A stretch of 64,000 nt of DNA from Lautropia sp. (lineage in GTDB: Bacteria; Pseudomonadota; Gammaproteobacteria; Burkholderiales; Burkholderiaceae_E), in assembly GCA_030528325.1 (NCBI GenBank), contig JAUMZD010000006.1, positions 37,949 to 101,948 on the forward strand. The letters are read 5' to 3'. The notes beneath the pieces are model-generated. The model ran no database searches. It was not told the origin of the DNA and was given only the letters and a program-made list of their open reading frames with translations. Below, piece by piece: positions 1-9,203 of this stretch. How positions within the stretch are numbered: position 1 is the stretch's first letter; each line of letters opens with the position of its first letter. The position numbers were made by a program, and so were the translations under genes.

Positions 1-1726
1 CATAGCAATCAAAGGTCTGGATCTGCCCATAACGGAATATCCCTTCCGCCGACACCGACAATCCGGCGTTTCTACCGCCATAACTGTCGATACGCAGCGG
101 ATTCATCGGATGAGGCGTCCAATGGGCAGACAGGGGATTGTCCGCATGAAAAAGATGAAGCTCCGAATGGAAATCCCTGGTTGCCGCAACCAACGTGCCG
201 GCCGTTCGGTCGAGGTTCGTCAACATCCACCAACGTCCATTCGCCTCGAACAGCATTGTGTCAACGGCAGAGACGTCCCGCATCAGCGTGGCCGCAGGGG
301 TCCAGCGAGTCGGATAGTCCTCGGCGCACCACACCGTGATGCACCCACTACCAGCCGATTCAGGGCATAGATAATGCTGGCCCTCCCACAGAAAATGAAA
401 GGGGAAGGACAGATGGTGTTCCGTCTGGATCACCTTCCCCAGATGCTTGAGGCGTACCTCTGGCCCCTGCCCGAGGCTGCGTGACAGCGTCGTCAACTCC
501 AACGCGGAGATATGCCCCCGCTTGCGTCTCGGCGACCACTCCTCCACAAATACTACCGGGCGTTGGTCCGGACTCAGCGCCGGCACCAAAAACGGATCCG
601 CCTGAAATCGGCGTCCTGGCGTGCCTGCGGGTCGAACCTTGGAAAAGTCGACTGCCGCCGGATTGCCCGCATAGGTAAACCCCAGTTGCCAGGTATAAGA
701 ACGCCCACGACGGGCATCCCAGGTTTTGCGCCCTAACCGCTGCAGGCTCCGTACGAGATAGGCGAACATCATCGATAGAGGAACTGGCGCCACACGGGAC
801 GGATTCAGCGCCGGAGGCAGCTCTCGCTCACGACCCCGCAGATGGGTAGCCTGTGGCCCCTCAGGCCATATCCGGCGATGGAGTGCAGAGACTGCTCTCC
901 CCGCCGCCCCTTCCTTCAGCGGGGCACGATCCTTCACCGAAGCAGCCAGCCCGCCAGCGACTGCCCCTGACAGGCCGGCGTGTCTGCCCAGAGCATTCCC
1001 TGCCGCAGCCTCCCGCCCGACAACCTTCCTGGAGACAGGGACTCCCTCCTGAGCCCGGGTACCGCCGATGCCTTCCGGGCTCAGATGCCAATCCCGGCAC
1101 TGCGATATCGCATCTTTCAGCATGCGAAGGCCGGCTGCCAGCAACATCGCCCTCGTACGACCAAGACTCCAATGCGGCTGAAACCAGCCCCGGCGAATGA
1201 TCCACGGCGTTGAACCGGCCTCCCCACTCAGGGCATAAAGCACCATTCCTGCCTGATTCATGCCGTAAAGGCACTCCCTCAGGCCCAGCCCCGTCTGATC
1301 AGGTGACGCGCTCAAACTGAAATCCAGGCCTATCGCCCCATAACGGCAACCTGCCGCCATCTTCCGCGTCCAATCATCCGGCACGCCACCAGCCCGAATC
1401 AGCAGGTCGACGGTCTCCCCTGCGTTCCCTCCCGCCTCGAATCCTGACGAATCCATCCGCCAGACCCGGGCGGAGACCCTCCCCAAACCAAGCCCGGGAT
1501 CTCCTGACAGGCCCAGACGTGCCAGTCGTGCATCCAGACGCAGTAGCCAGCGGCGACATCGACGCCCCAGCGCCCCCCCTGCCTTTCCCCAGACCGGCAA
1601 CCTGGATGGATACCAGACTCCAACCAGGCTGAATGATGGCTCAGACTCCAGCCAGGCGATCAAATCCCGCGCATGACGGCTGACCAAGGGTCGCTCGATC
1701 AGGACACCAACGCGCAGCTTACTCAT
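1..1726 (-). CDS. Formyltransferase-like / beta-propeller (GINT1-type) protein, 3' end cut by window
   Basis: The frame is open from an ATG at 1726 to the window edge (575 codons), so the C-terminus is missing. The N-terminal ~150 residues (MSKLRVGVLIERPLVSRH...) resemble the formyltransferase-like fold that precedes this family. The second half has a beta-propeller pattern like the N-terminal domain of glucosamine inositolphosphorylceramide transferase: FQADPFLV, EHHLSFPFHF, LFEANGRWWMLTN, HPMNPLRIDS and GRNAG. Bacterial members lie in exopolysaccharide loci; I infer a sugar-modifying or glycosyl-transfer role. It starts 48 bp after the PHP phosphatase gene and is the last gene seen in that leftward operon. 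A run of seven C on the plus strand near 1573-1579 looks frameshift-prone, but the frame stays open through it. Confidence 0.7.
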   Translation of the reverse strand, partial: MSKLRVGVLIERPLVSRHARDLIAWLESEPSFSLVGVWYPSRLPVWGKAGGALGRRCRRWLLRLDARLARLGLSGDPGLGLGRVSARVWRMDSSGFEAGGNAGETVDLLIRAGGVPDDWTRKMAAGCRYGAIGLDFSLSASPDQTGLGLRECLYGMNQAGMVLYALSGEAGSTPWIIRRGWFQPHWSLGRTRAMLLAAGLRMLKDAISQCRDWHLSPEGIGGTRAQEGVPVSRKVVGREAAAGNALGRHAGLSGAVAGGLAASVKDRAPLKEGAAGRAVSALHRRIWPEGPQATHLRGRERELPPALNPSRVAPVPLSMMFAYLVRSLQRLGRKTWDARRGRSYTWQLGFTYAGNPAAVDFSKVRPAGTPGRRFQADPFLVPALSPDQRPVVFVEEWSPRRKRGHISALELTTLSRSLGQGPEVRLKHLGKVIQTEHHLSFPFHFLWEGQHYLCPESAGSGCITVWCAEDYPTRWTPAATLMRDVSAVDTMLFEANGRWWMLTNLDRTAGTLVAATRDFHSELHLFHADNPLSAHWTPHPMNPLRIDSYGGRNAGLSVSAEGIFRYGQIQTFDCY

Positions 1727-1774
1727 GACCCCTCCGAACCCAAATCAACCTGGGCCAGCGCCCAGGCACCACCA

Positions 1775-2551
1775 TCACCAGCGACTGTAAGCCAGCGCCT
1801 TGACGGATGCGCCGGCATGCTCCCCCATGCTCACCCGTCCTTCCAGAAGCCGGCCGGGTGCAGTCTTCGTCAGCCGGTCTGCCACCTCCTCGCCATAATG
1901 CCTGTACAGGTGGCGATAGGCCGCTTTCATCCGGGAGGTACGATGACGCAGATTGTGAGCATCCGAAGCAACGACCGTAGCCCAATCACGCTGAAGAATG
2001 GCCTGGGCACAATCGCGTGCCCGATCACCGAACTCACCGATGACCGACGCCGCCGTCAACTGCAACAGGCACCCTTCTTCCACAAAAGGCTCGAGCGACT
2101 GAATCTTGTCCATCACCATCTTGTTCCGCTCCGGATGAGCCAGCATCGGCAGCACACCCTCCCGGATCAGGTACCTCACCGCACTGATCGCATTGGGCGG
2201 AATCCTGCCATCCGGCAACTCCAGCAACATCACCTTCATGCCATCCCAGCCCCCGATGAAAGGAATTTCCCCCTCGGAAAGCAGACGCAGCGACTCTGGC
2301 AGCAGATGAACCTCTGCCCCCAGAAACAACTCCACCTCGATTCCCTTCGAAGCCACCAGGTTGCGAAAGGCCTCGAACCTCGGCAATAGAAAACTCAGGG
2401 AGTTATCCCACCTTCCCGCATAGATATGCGGTGTCAGCACAAGCTTCCGGACACCATCTGCATACGCACGCTTGATCAGTTTCAACGCAGTCTGCAAATC
2501 GCTGGCACCATCATCAACAGCGGGCAGATAATGGCAATGAACGTCAATCAC
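1775..2551 (-). CDS. PHP-family tyrosine-protein phosphatase (CpsB/CapC/YwqE type), copy 1
   Basis: This 258-residue protein has the PHP metal-binding motifs: HCH near residue 4, DDGA, LTPHIY, HPERN and ASDAHN. In this family three metals drive phosphotyrosine hydrolysis, and the substrate is normally the tyrosine-rich tail of the cognate polysaccharide co-polymerase kinase. The gene starts 16 bp after the Wzz/BY-kinase fusion gene on the same strand, as expected for a kinase/phosphatase pair that controls chain length and export. A second paralogue lies at 14496-15272. Length matches the family. A cytoplasmic location is inferred, since no signal peptide is seen. Confidence 0.9.
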   Translation of the reverse strand: MIDVHCHYLPAVDDGASDLQTALKLIKRAYADGVRKLVLTPHIYAGRWDNSLSFLLPRFEAFRNLVASKGIEVELFLGAEVHLLPESLRLLSEGEIPFIGGWDGMKVMLLELPDGRIPPNAISAVRYLIREGVLPMLAHPERNKMVMDKIQSLEPFVEEGCLLQLTAASVIGEFGDRARDCAQAILQRDWATVVASDAHNLRHRTSRMKAAYRHLYRHYGEEVADRLTKTAPGRLLEGRVSMGEHAGASVKALAYSRW

Positions 2552-2567
2552 CCAAAGACCACCTTTC

Positions 2568-4844
2568 TTAAGAAATCAATGACTTTCGCTGAGCAGCCTG
2601 ATTAACTACGGTACCTTTTTTTCGCTTCGACCGCTTTCCGGCCGAGCCATAACTCTGGCGATAACCGTAGCGAGCATAACCAGAGTTTTCACCATAGAAA
2701 CGATCAGCCTGGGCAAAATCATGCGCATTCAACACCACGCCCAGAACCGATATACCAGCCTTGTCAATACGGTGCAGTGCTCTGCGGATGACCTGCAATG
2801 AAGTGCTGTCAGAACGTGCGACAAAAATCATGCTGGACGCACTACGCCCCAGGATCAACGCATCCGAAACCAGCTGAACCGGCGGACAGTCGATGATGAT
2901 GGTGTCAAAATCCTGCTGCAACTCCGATATCAACCCATCGAAGCCTGCGTTCATCAACAGATCCAGTGCATTACCTACTGCACGGCCAGCACCGATCACC
3001 TTCAAATCCGTTCCGGGAACACTTTTGATACATTGAGCCAAAGCAGCCCGTTTCGTCAATAGCTGAACCAGACCAGGTGTGCCGTGTGTCAAGCCGAGCG
3101 ACGAAAAAACCGCTGGACGGCGTAAATCGCAGTCAATCAACAGTACACGGCGTGTCGCTGACAGAGCTGCCGCCAGATTACAGGCAACCGATGTCTTGCC
3201 CTCTCCATCCAGCGCCGACGTGACGGCTATCACATTCATGTTCTGCTCAAGCCCGGCCAAGGTGACAGAAGTCGCCAGTGTCCGGATCGCCTCCGCAAAG
3301 AGGGAGTCGGGCATCATCGTCTGCATCCGTGCCGTCTTGGCCGCACCGGCCCCCTCCAGCTTTGGAACCGCACTCAGCAACGGTCGACCCAGCTTGCCCT
3401 CCACATCGTCGGTACGACGGAGCGTATTGCGAATCTGGTCGATCAGCACAATGGCGAAAAAACCAACCAACAGGCCAAGCAATGCGCCCATGGCTGTCAT
3501 CAACAGTTTCTTTGGCTTGACAGGAACGGTCGGCACCTGTGCAGCATCGATCAAGCGTGCCGCCGGACGCTGAAAATCGCCGGCGGCCGTGACTTCCTTC
3601 ACACGCGCCAGAAAAGTCTGGTAGAGCTGACGATTGGTCTCCACTTCCTGTTGCAACTGACGTGCCACGATTTCCTTGCCGCCCAGATCCTTCAGTGCCT
3701 GGCGGGCGCTCTCCAGACTTTTCTGCAGCTGATGCTCATTGGCCCGGGCGGCAGAAAGCTCGCCAGCAATCTCACGCCGAGCCGAGGCCACCTGCCCATG
3801 CAGATCCTCCTGTGCCTGCTGCAGTTCCGACAAGGCTTGCTGATACTGGGGGTGCGCATCCCCCAACTGGCTGCGGACCTCTGCCATGCGCGCCTGTGCA
3901 GCACTCTGTGCCTGCCGCGCCCGGGCAACCCCCGGATTGTTGGCGATACCCGGCGCTCCCATCACCTCCGAAAACTCCGAGCTGCCAGCCTGCTTCTGCG
4001 CCTCTTCCGCCGAAGCCAGACGCGCTCTGGCATCGATCAGACGCTGATTCAGGAACGATATCTGCCGCTCCGAAGCCTCATCGCTGCCACTGGCCACGAT
4101 CCCGTTTTCACTGCGGTACTCGGCCAGCGCGCGCTCAGACCGGTCCAGACTCGACTTCAACTGGGCCAACCGGTCATTCAGCCACTGATCGGCCTCACGA
4201 GTTGCCGCATAGCGGGCATCCATGTCAGCCCGGATAAAGGCGGTCGGCAACTCATTGACGATGGCAGCTGCCAGCCGGGGGTCTGCGGACTGAAACGATA
4301 TCTGCACTAACGGACTCTGATGCGTGCGCGTTACCTTGAGATTCTGCTGAAAATGTTTCAGCGCCTTCTGCTCCAGCTCCGTCGCGTCGGAGGGAGCCCG
4401 GGCTCGCCAGGCCGCCATCACCTCGGACACCGCCCCTCCTGATGCGACGAACTCGGGACGCGCGGTCAGGTTGAGGTTTCGAATCACCCGCAACGCCACA
4501 TCCGAGGTTTGCAGAAACTCGGCCAACCCCTGTTCAACCGGAACGTTGGCAATACCGCCCCCCACTTCCTGAATGGACACCGGCCCTTTGGTGGACTCGA
4601 ACATCAGCGTCGAAGTCGCTTCGTAGATCGGTGTCATTCTCAAACCGATCACGAAGGCTGCCACAGCCGCCAGCACCACCGGCACCAGCAGCTTGCGCCG
4701 TTCACGTAGCGCCAGGCGCCAGTAATCAACGATCACCGGCGTGGCATGACCCGAATCCTGGGGCACAAAACGCCCGGGAGGCGCCACATCGAGCGGGGAC
4801 AGAAACGAAGGCACGACAGATGCCGGCCGCTGACGATCAGACAT
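2568..4844 (-). CDS. Wzz / BY-kinase fusion (polysaccharide co-polymerase tyrosine autokinase), copy 1
   Basis: Inner-membrane co-polymerase of 758 residues: an N-terminal Wzz domain with a first membrane segment near residues 45-65, a long coiled coil, a second membrane segment near 450-465 and a cytoplasmic bacterial tyrosine kinase domain. Kinase motifs: Walker A ALDGEGKTSVA (~543), Walker A' LLIDCDLRRP (~565), Walker B IIIDCPP (~646), and a Tyr-rich tail with FYGENSGYARYGYRQSYG (~715-735). It should set chain length and gate Wzy-dependent export through autophosphorylation cycles. I start at the ATG at 4844 (MSDRQRP); a TTG at 4901 would add 19 residues that look unlike a real N-terminus. 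The phosphatase gene follows by 16 bp. Confidence 0.92.
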   Translation of the reverse strand: MSDRQRPASVVPSFLSPLDVAPPGRFVPQDSGHATPVIVDYWRLALRERRKLLVPVVLAAVAAFVIGLRMTPIYEATSTLMFESTKGPVSIQEVGGGIANVPVEQGLAEFLQTSDVALRVIRNLNLTARPEFVASGGAVSEVMAAWRARAPSDATELEQKALKHFQQNLKVTRTHQSPLVQISFQSADPRLAAAIVNELPTAFIRADMDARYAATREADQWLNDRLAQLKSSLDRSERALAEYRSENGIVASGSDEASERQISFLNQRLIDARARLASAEEAQKQAGSSEFSEVMGAPGIANNPGVARARQAQSAAQARMAEVRSQLGDAHPQYQQALSELQQAQEDLHGQVASARREIAGELSAARANEHQLQKSLESARQALKDLGGKEIVARQLQQEVETNRQLYQTFLARVKEVTAAGDFQRPAARLIDAAQVPTVPVKPKKLLMTAMGALLGLLVGFFAIVLIDQIRNTLRRTDDVEGKLGRPLLSAVPKLEGAGAAKTARMQTMMPDSLFAEAIRTLATSVTLAGLEQNMNVIAVTSALDGEGKTSVACNLAAALSATRRVLLIDCDLRRPAVFSSLGLTHGTPGLVQLLTKRAALAQCIKSVPGTDLKVIGAGRAVGNALDLLMNAGFDGLISELQQDFDTIIIDCPPVQLVSDALILGRSASSMIFVARSDSTSLQVIRRALHRIDKAGISVLGVVLNAHDFAQADRFYGENSGYARYGYRQSYGSAGKRSKRKKGTVVNQAAQRKSLIS

Positions 4845-5020
4845 ATTCACTTTACGTTCGGTCGGCTGGACTGCAGCCTTCCAGAAAAACCCTCGACTCA
4901 AGCCTGTCGCTCACGCCGCATGCCGCCGGCAGGACAGTCAAGGGACAGCCGGCAAGCAAACAGGCCACATCAGACCCCAGGCAAGATCCAGCCTCACATC
5001 TTCAAGATACACAGGAGCCG

Positions 5021-6127
5021 CTACGTACTCACCTGCCAGACGTGTCGCCACCGCGGCAAGACGGACTTCATCGAATAGACTGTCTCCGCCAGTTCCCTTG
5101 CGGCAACCTGCAACCCCTGGAAGGAATCAGCATCGGCAGCCAGTGCAGCCGTCACCTCTGCCAGTGCCTCAGCTGTCGGCCCGATTTCGAGCAATGGCGC
5201 ACCATGGCGCGCGGCCTCGTCTATCATTTCTCCCAGCACCGCACCTGCGCGAGTCACCACGACCGGCATGCCCACCTCCAGTGCTTCCAGCAATGCATAG
5301 GGCTGCCCTTCCGGAATCAGCGAGGGCAGCCACATGAGATCGTGGGCCAACAGACACTCCCGGGTCTGCTGTGGCGACACGAAGCCCAGTACACGCACAC
5401 AGTCTGCCAGACCCATCTCACGAACCTGGTCAGGCAGCTTGTGCAGCATCGGCCCGCTCCCGGCCATCGACAACTGGGCAGCCACCCCCTGCGTCTTCAG
5501 GCGCTGCATGGCTTCGAGACAGAGCATGACACCCTTCTCAGGCACAAGACGAGAGAGAAACAGGATATGCAGCGGCCGTGCAGTGGCAGGCGACCGGTAG
5601 ACACGGGGCATCATCTGCACCGCATTGTTTACGGGAATGGCCCGTTGCGCCGCCGCTCCCCCGATAGCCCGGGATTGTGCCTGACTCAGAACCACCACCC
5701 GATCGGCAAGACCCAGAACCCAGCGAGCGCTGCGGCGCAGCCAGATCCTGCCATCATCCGGCCCCTGAAGCAGACAACCATGTACCTGATAGATGACCGG
5801 CACCCTCAGCAACCTCGCGATCAGGACAAAACCGACATCCCGGGCCACACAGACTGGCCGGATGGAACTGTTGACATGTGCGACGACGGAGCGACCGGAA
5901 CGGCCGGCAGCCTTCAGGGCCCGGGCAAACTCCCTGTAGTCGGTGATCAACCGCCACAACCGGGCGCTGGCTCCCGCCTCCCCATGGCGACGACCGATCT
6001 CGAAGTGCACCAGATCAATCGAAAGATTTGCTGCAATCTGCTCCAGCAATTGCAGATGGCGTGTAACCCCGCCAACGAGACCTCTGGCCGGACCTGTAGC
6101 GATAACGACGGACGAAGTAATGCTCAT
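5021..6127 (-). CDS. Glycosyltransferase family 4
   Basis: A 368-residue GT-B glycosyltransferase. The N-terminal half carries a glycine-rich loop (GPARGLVGGVTRH), and the C-terminal half has the usual GT4 nucleotide-sugar region: LFLSRLVPEKGV, MAGSGPML and LLEALEVGMPVVVT. The family transfers a sugar from an NDP-sugar to a lipid-linked acceptor at the cytoplasmic face. It lies between the WecA-like initiating transferase (65 bp upstream) and the kinase fusion (176 bp downstream), so it probably adds an early sugar of the block 1 repeat unit. Donor and linkage cannot be told from sequence. Confidence 0.85.
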   Translation of the reverse strand: MSITSSVVIATGPARGLVGGVTRHLQLLEQIAANLSIDLVHFEIGRRHGEAGASARLWRLITDYREFARALKAAGRSGRSVVAHVNSSIRPVCVARDVGFVLIARLLRVPVIYQVHGCLLQGPDDGRIWLRRSARWVLGLADRVVVLSQAQSRAIGGAAAQRAIPVNNAVQMMPRVYRSPATARPLHILFLSRLVPEKGVMLCLEAMQRLKTQGVAAQLSMAGSGPMLHKLPDQVREMGLADCVRVLGFVSPQQTRECLLAHDLMWLPSLIPEGQPYALLEALEVGMPVVVTRAGAVLGEMIDEAARHGAPLLEIGPTAEALAEVTAALAADADSFQGLQVAARELAETVYSMKSVLPRWRHVWQVST

Positions 6128-6192
6128 GAACCCATATCTGCTGCGGTGTTCGTCTGAGCCCTGGTCCGCTCAGGGCTGGCGACTCTCAGCAG

Positions 6193-7338
6193 TTATGGCT
6201 TTACCGGCTCCGAACGGACCTGCCTGGCCAAGCTGTCGATACGACGCCACATGATGTTCGTCCAGGCAATGAACGACAGCAGGGTAACGACGAAGGCACC
6301 AAACAGAACGGACTCGGGCACATTGAGCACCCAACCGACCACACCTACCAATCCGCAGAAGAATGAACCAATATGGATCGCAAACACAGCCTGAGCTGTA
6401 GTCAAGCCGAAACGAATCAGCAAATGATGTAAATGTTTGAGATCAGGCGTCATGGGTGTTACGCCTGACAGGATGCGACGAATGATGCAGGACGCGGAAT
6501 CGGCCAGCGGCACCGCCACAATCCACAGACACACTACCGGCTTGATGCTGGCAGCACCGTAGGCAGAGGCGGCATGGATCGCAAACCAGGCCAGGGTGAA
6601 GCCCAGGAACATGCTGCCACTGTCGCCCAGGAATATGGCCGCCTTGCGACGGAAAGGCGAGCGCAGGTTGAACCACAGAAAGCCCGCAAGCCCGCCGCAG
6701 AGCGCGGCAGCCAGCGGCACCATGCTGGCCGCATAGGGGGCGGCCGGCTCACCGAGGGCAACGGCCAGGCGTGCGGAAACCATCAACGCCACCAGGAACC
6801 AGAACAGGCTGATGAAGCACAGACCGCCGCACAGCCCGTCAGCGCCGTCTGAAAAGTTCACTGCGTTGATCACGGCAACCGTGCCCAGGATACTGATCGG
6901 TACCATGAGCCACCAGACACTGATCTCTCCAAAGCCCAGCAGGTTGCCGAGGGAAGGCAGCACCTGACCGCCCAGCATCACCCCTGACACGGCAGCCCCC
7001 AGCTGGACCATGGCCCTGTAACGAGCCCTGATCGGCTGCCGATCATCAGCCAGGGCAACGACGAACAGGAGCAGGCCGCCGATCCAGTAACCATAGGGTG
7101 CGACCTGTGACGACGGTCCGATCACCTGCATGAAGATGGCCACCAGCAGGACACCCCACCCTCCGATCAGCGGGATGTGCCCCACATGCGCCTTGCGTTG
7201 GGATGGTTTGTCCACCCAGCCGGTGCGACGCGCCACAGGCTTGAGCAGCAGCAGAAGGAGCATGGACAACAGCATGCTGCAGATAAATGATGTCCAGGGA
7301 AACTTGGCAATGAAAACTGCCAGGTCGAAGTCAGGCAT
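6193..7338 (-). CDS. Undecaprenyl-phosphate glycosyl-1-phosphate transferase (WecA/MraY family)
   Basis: Multi-pass membrane protein of 381 residues. It has the family motifs NAVNFSDGADGL, FLGDSGSMFLGF and HLHHLL, which bind Mg-UDP-sugar and catalyse transfer of HexNAc-1-phosphate to undecaprenyl phosphate, the first step of repeat-unit assembly. I choose the ATG at 7338 (MPDFDLAVFIAKFPW); the open frame extends 50 codons upstream with Cys/Pro-rich sequence atypical of the family. It is first in the leftward operon with the GT4, kinase, phosphatase and propeller genes. The exact sugar (GlcNAc, QuiNAc or other) is not determined. The gene is divergent from the flippase at 7890. Confidence 0.9.
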   Translation of the reverse strand: MPDFDLAVFIAKFPWTSFICSMLLSMLLLLLLKPVARRTGWVDKPSQRKAHVGHIPLIGGWGVLLVAIFMQVIGPSSQVAPYGYWIGGLLLFVVALADDRQPIRARYRAMVQLGAAVSGVMLGGQVLPSLGNLLGFGEISVWWLMVPISILGTVAVINAVNFSDGADGLCGGLCFISLFWFLVALMVSARLAVALGEPAAPYAASMVPLAAALCGGLAGFLWFNLRSPFRRKAAIFLGDSGSMFLGFTLAWFAIHAASAYGAASIKPVVCLWIVAVPLADSASCIIRRILSGVTPMTPDLKHLHHLLIRFGLTTAQAVFAIHIGSFFCGLVGVVGWVLNVPESVLFGAFVVTLLSFIAWTNIMWRRIDSLARQVRSEPVKP

Positions 7339-7889
7339 AAAGAAGCACCAGAAACTTGGGAAAGTTGCCGTCGGGCACTCAGGACAGGGCCCGGTACATC
7401 GCTCCCATCCCCCTGTCAGCCACAGGGGATCCCGGCAAACGGGAAATCGATCAACACGGCAGGCAAGAGGTAAGCGCAGCCCGGGCACAACCGGCTGCCG
7501 CAGCAGGCCGCACCAGCGGTCGACTTATTGTAGATACGCCCGGCCGGGAATGGGACGTTGTATTGATATATAAAAGCGACACTGCTTGCATCTTGCATAA
7601 TTTCTTACATTAGAAAAAGTCAGTCATACAGCTGCTCGCCTTACCATGACCTTTCGCTTCTGATTCTTGACGCACCCGGTTTCCGACTGTTTCGCTCAGG
7701 CCACGCCAGGGGCACAGGACAGACTCCCTGCCGACTGACAGTCGCCAGCCCTGCCCCATTGCCTCCGGTTGCATCTCTGTCCCTGCATCGTCCCCACTTC
7801 CTGTCGATGCCCGGCGACCCGGCCCCCCCCTTGTCCTCGAGGCGCCACCTCAGACACCGTGAAGCCAGTCGCAGCCTCACGACCCCCCC
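7339..7889. promoter_or_regulatory. Divergent intergenic region of polysaccharide block 1
   Basis: About 550 bp without a credible gene separate the leftward wecA-like operon from the rightward flippase operon. Most of it is GC-rich, but 7560-7625 is markedly AT-rich (TATTGATATATAAAAG, then TTGCATAATTTCTTACATTAG) and is the likely site of promoters for one or both operons. TTTCTTACAT at 7601-7610 recurs in reverse at 16785-16794, with a nine-base match at 10525-10533. No clear sigma-70 pair with standard spacing could be fixed. Confidence 0.35.
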
Positions 7890-9203
7890 ATGCCGCGTCT
7901 GACTGCCCTGCGCCATTTCTGCCGTACCCACCGAGCATCTTTCAGCACCTTCGTGATGCTGGCATCCGAACGTGTCCTGCAAATGGGTATCGGGCTCTGG
8001 ATCGCCAGCCGGATCGCCCACAACTACGACCAGACCACCTTCGCCCACTGGCAGATTGCCATGTCCCTGTGGCTGGTGTTCGGCACCATCGGCAACATCA
8101 CAGGGGAGCGGATCCTGCTGCCCCGATTGTGCGCCGTTTCCGCGGCTGACCGTCCTGCCCTCTGGAACACCGCCCTGACAGCCAAGCTCATCACGGGAGG
8201 GCTGGCAGCCATCCCGCTGGCACTGTGGGCAAGCACCATGCCCGACCCGCTCATCCTGCAGTTGAGCCTGTTGTGGTGCCTGCAGCTCCTGATCAACATG
8301 CCCATTTCACTGGCGGTGTACGAAGCCTACGCTCGCGACGATTTCCGCACGCCCCAGATCGCCCGCATCATCGCCATGCTATGCCGATTCGGCGTGGTAC
8401 TGCTCGTCATGATGCTCGAAGGCCCTATCACCTGGATCGTCTGGGCCTGGATCACCGAAATCGCCGTGATCGGCCTGATACTGTGCCGGCACTGGTACCG
8501 GACACGGCAGATCCAGCCCCAGCTGATCGACTGGAGCCTGATGCGCACGCTGTTCACCCAGGGAGCAGCGCTTGCCGTGGCCTCCAGTGCCTCGGTCGCC
8601 CTGTCCCGGATAGACCGTGTCACCCTCGGCAAGAGCATACCCAGCGAAGTGCTGTCGCAGTACGCTGCTGCCATGACACTGCTCGAAGCTGCCTTTGCCT
8701 TCGCCGCCATGCTGGCTACCATCGTCGGTGCCAAAACCCTGTTCCGCCCGGGGCCGATCAATCCCCACCATCATGCCGGACTGACCTTGTTTGCCGCCAG
8801 TATCGCACTGACGGTCACCAGCCTGCTCTGGGTGATTGCCCCAGCCCTGATGACGGCCATCTATGGCCCGGACTATGTCGAGTCAGCCTCCTACCTGCGC
8901 ATTGCCTGCGGACTGCTGCCCCTGGTCTTCGCCCAGGCCATCCTGCAGGCCCCGCTGCTCATCCGGGCAAGCAAGCGCTTCCATCTCTGCAAGGCCGTCA
9001 CCGCCCTTGGCATCGGCGCAGCCATAGCCACCTGGGCAGCACATCACGACCAGTACCAATGGATCAGTGCTGGCGCCTACGCTGGCTATCTGTGCCTGAT
9101 CCTGTTCGACCTCCACGAATTGCGCCGTCGCGCCGGGGAGATCTACCGCACGAACCGCAGGGACACGGCCACCGTCCCGGGACACCGGCATGAACAAACC
9201 TGA
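7890..9203 (+). CDS. Polysaccharide flippase (Wzx/MATE-like), copy 1
   Basis: A 437-residue, highly hydrophobic protein with about 12 predicted membrane spans and little similarity to other classes; the pattern fits Wzx/PST transporters that flip undecaprenyl-linked repeat units to the periplasm. The N-terminus is basic (MPRLTALRHFCRTHR), followed by alternating hydrophobic stretches such as WIVWAWITEIAVIGLIL. It is first in a rightward operon and overlaps the polymerase gene by 14 bp, a coupling typical of Wzx-Wzy pairs. It is one of three flippases in the window. Substrate is unknown. Confidence 0.8.
   Translation: MPRLTALRHFCRTHRASFSTFVMLASERVLQMGIGLWIASRIAHNYDQTTFAHWQIAMSLWLVFGTIGNITGERILLPRLCAVSAADRPALWNTALTAKLITGGLAAIPLALWASTMPDPLILQLSLLWCLQLLINMPISLAVYEAYARDDFRTPQIARIIAMLCRFGVVLLVMMLEGPITWIVWAWITEIAVIGLILCRHWYRTRQIQPQLIDWSLMRTLFTQGAALAVASSASVALSRIDRVTLGKSIPSEVLSQYAAAMTLLEAAFAFAAMLATIVGAKTLFRPGPINPHHHAGLTLFAASIALTVTSLLWVIAPALMTAIYGPDYVESASYLRIACGLLPLVFAQAILQAPLLIRASKRFHLCKAVTALGIGAAIATWAAHHDQYQWISAGAYAGYLCLILFDLHELRRRAGEIYRTNRRDTATVPGHRHEQT

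Noticed and set aside
1399..1623. Apparent frameshift in the leftmost gene near 1573
   Set aside because: Counting seven C on the plus strand keeps one continuous frame from the ATG at 1726 to the window edge.
4631..6157. 508-codon open frame antisense to the kinase and GT4 genes
   Set aside because: It is a shadow of GC-rich genes on the other strand and has no domain-like pattern.
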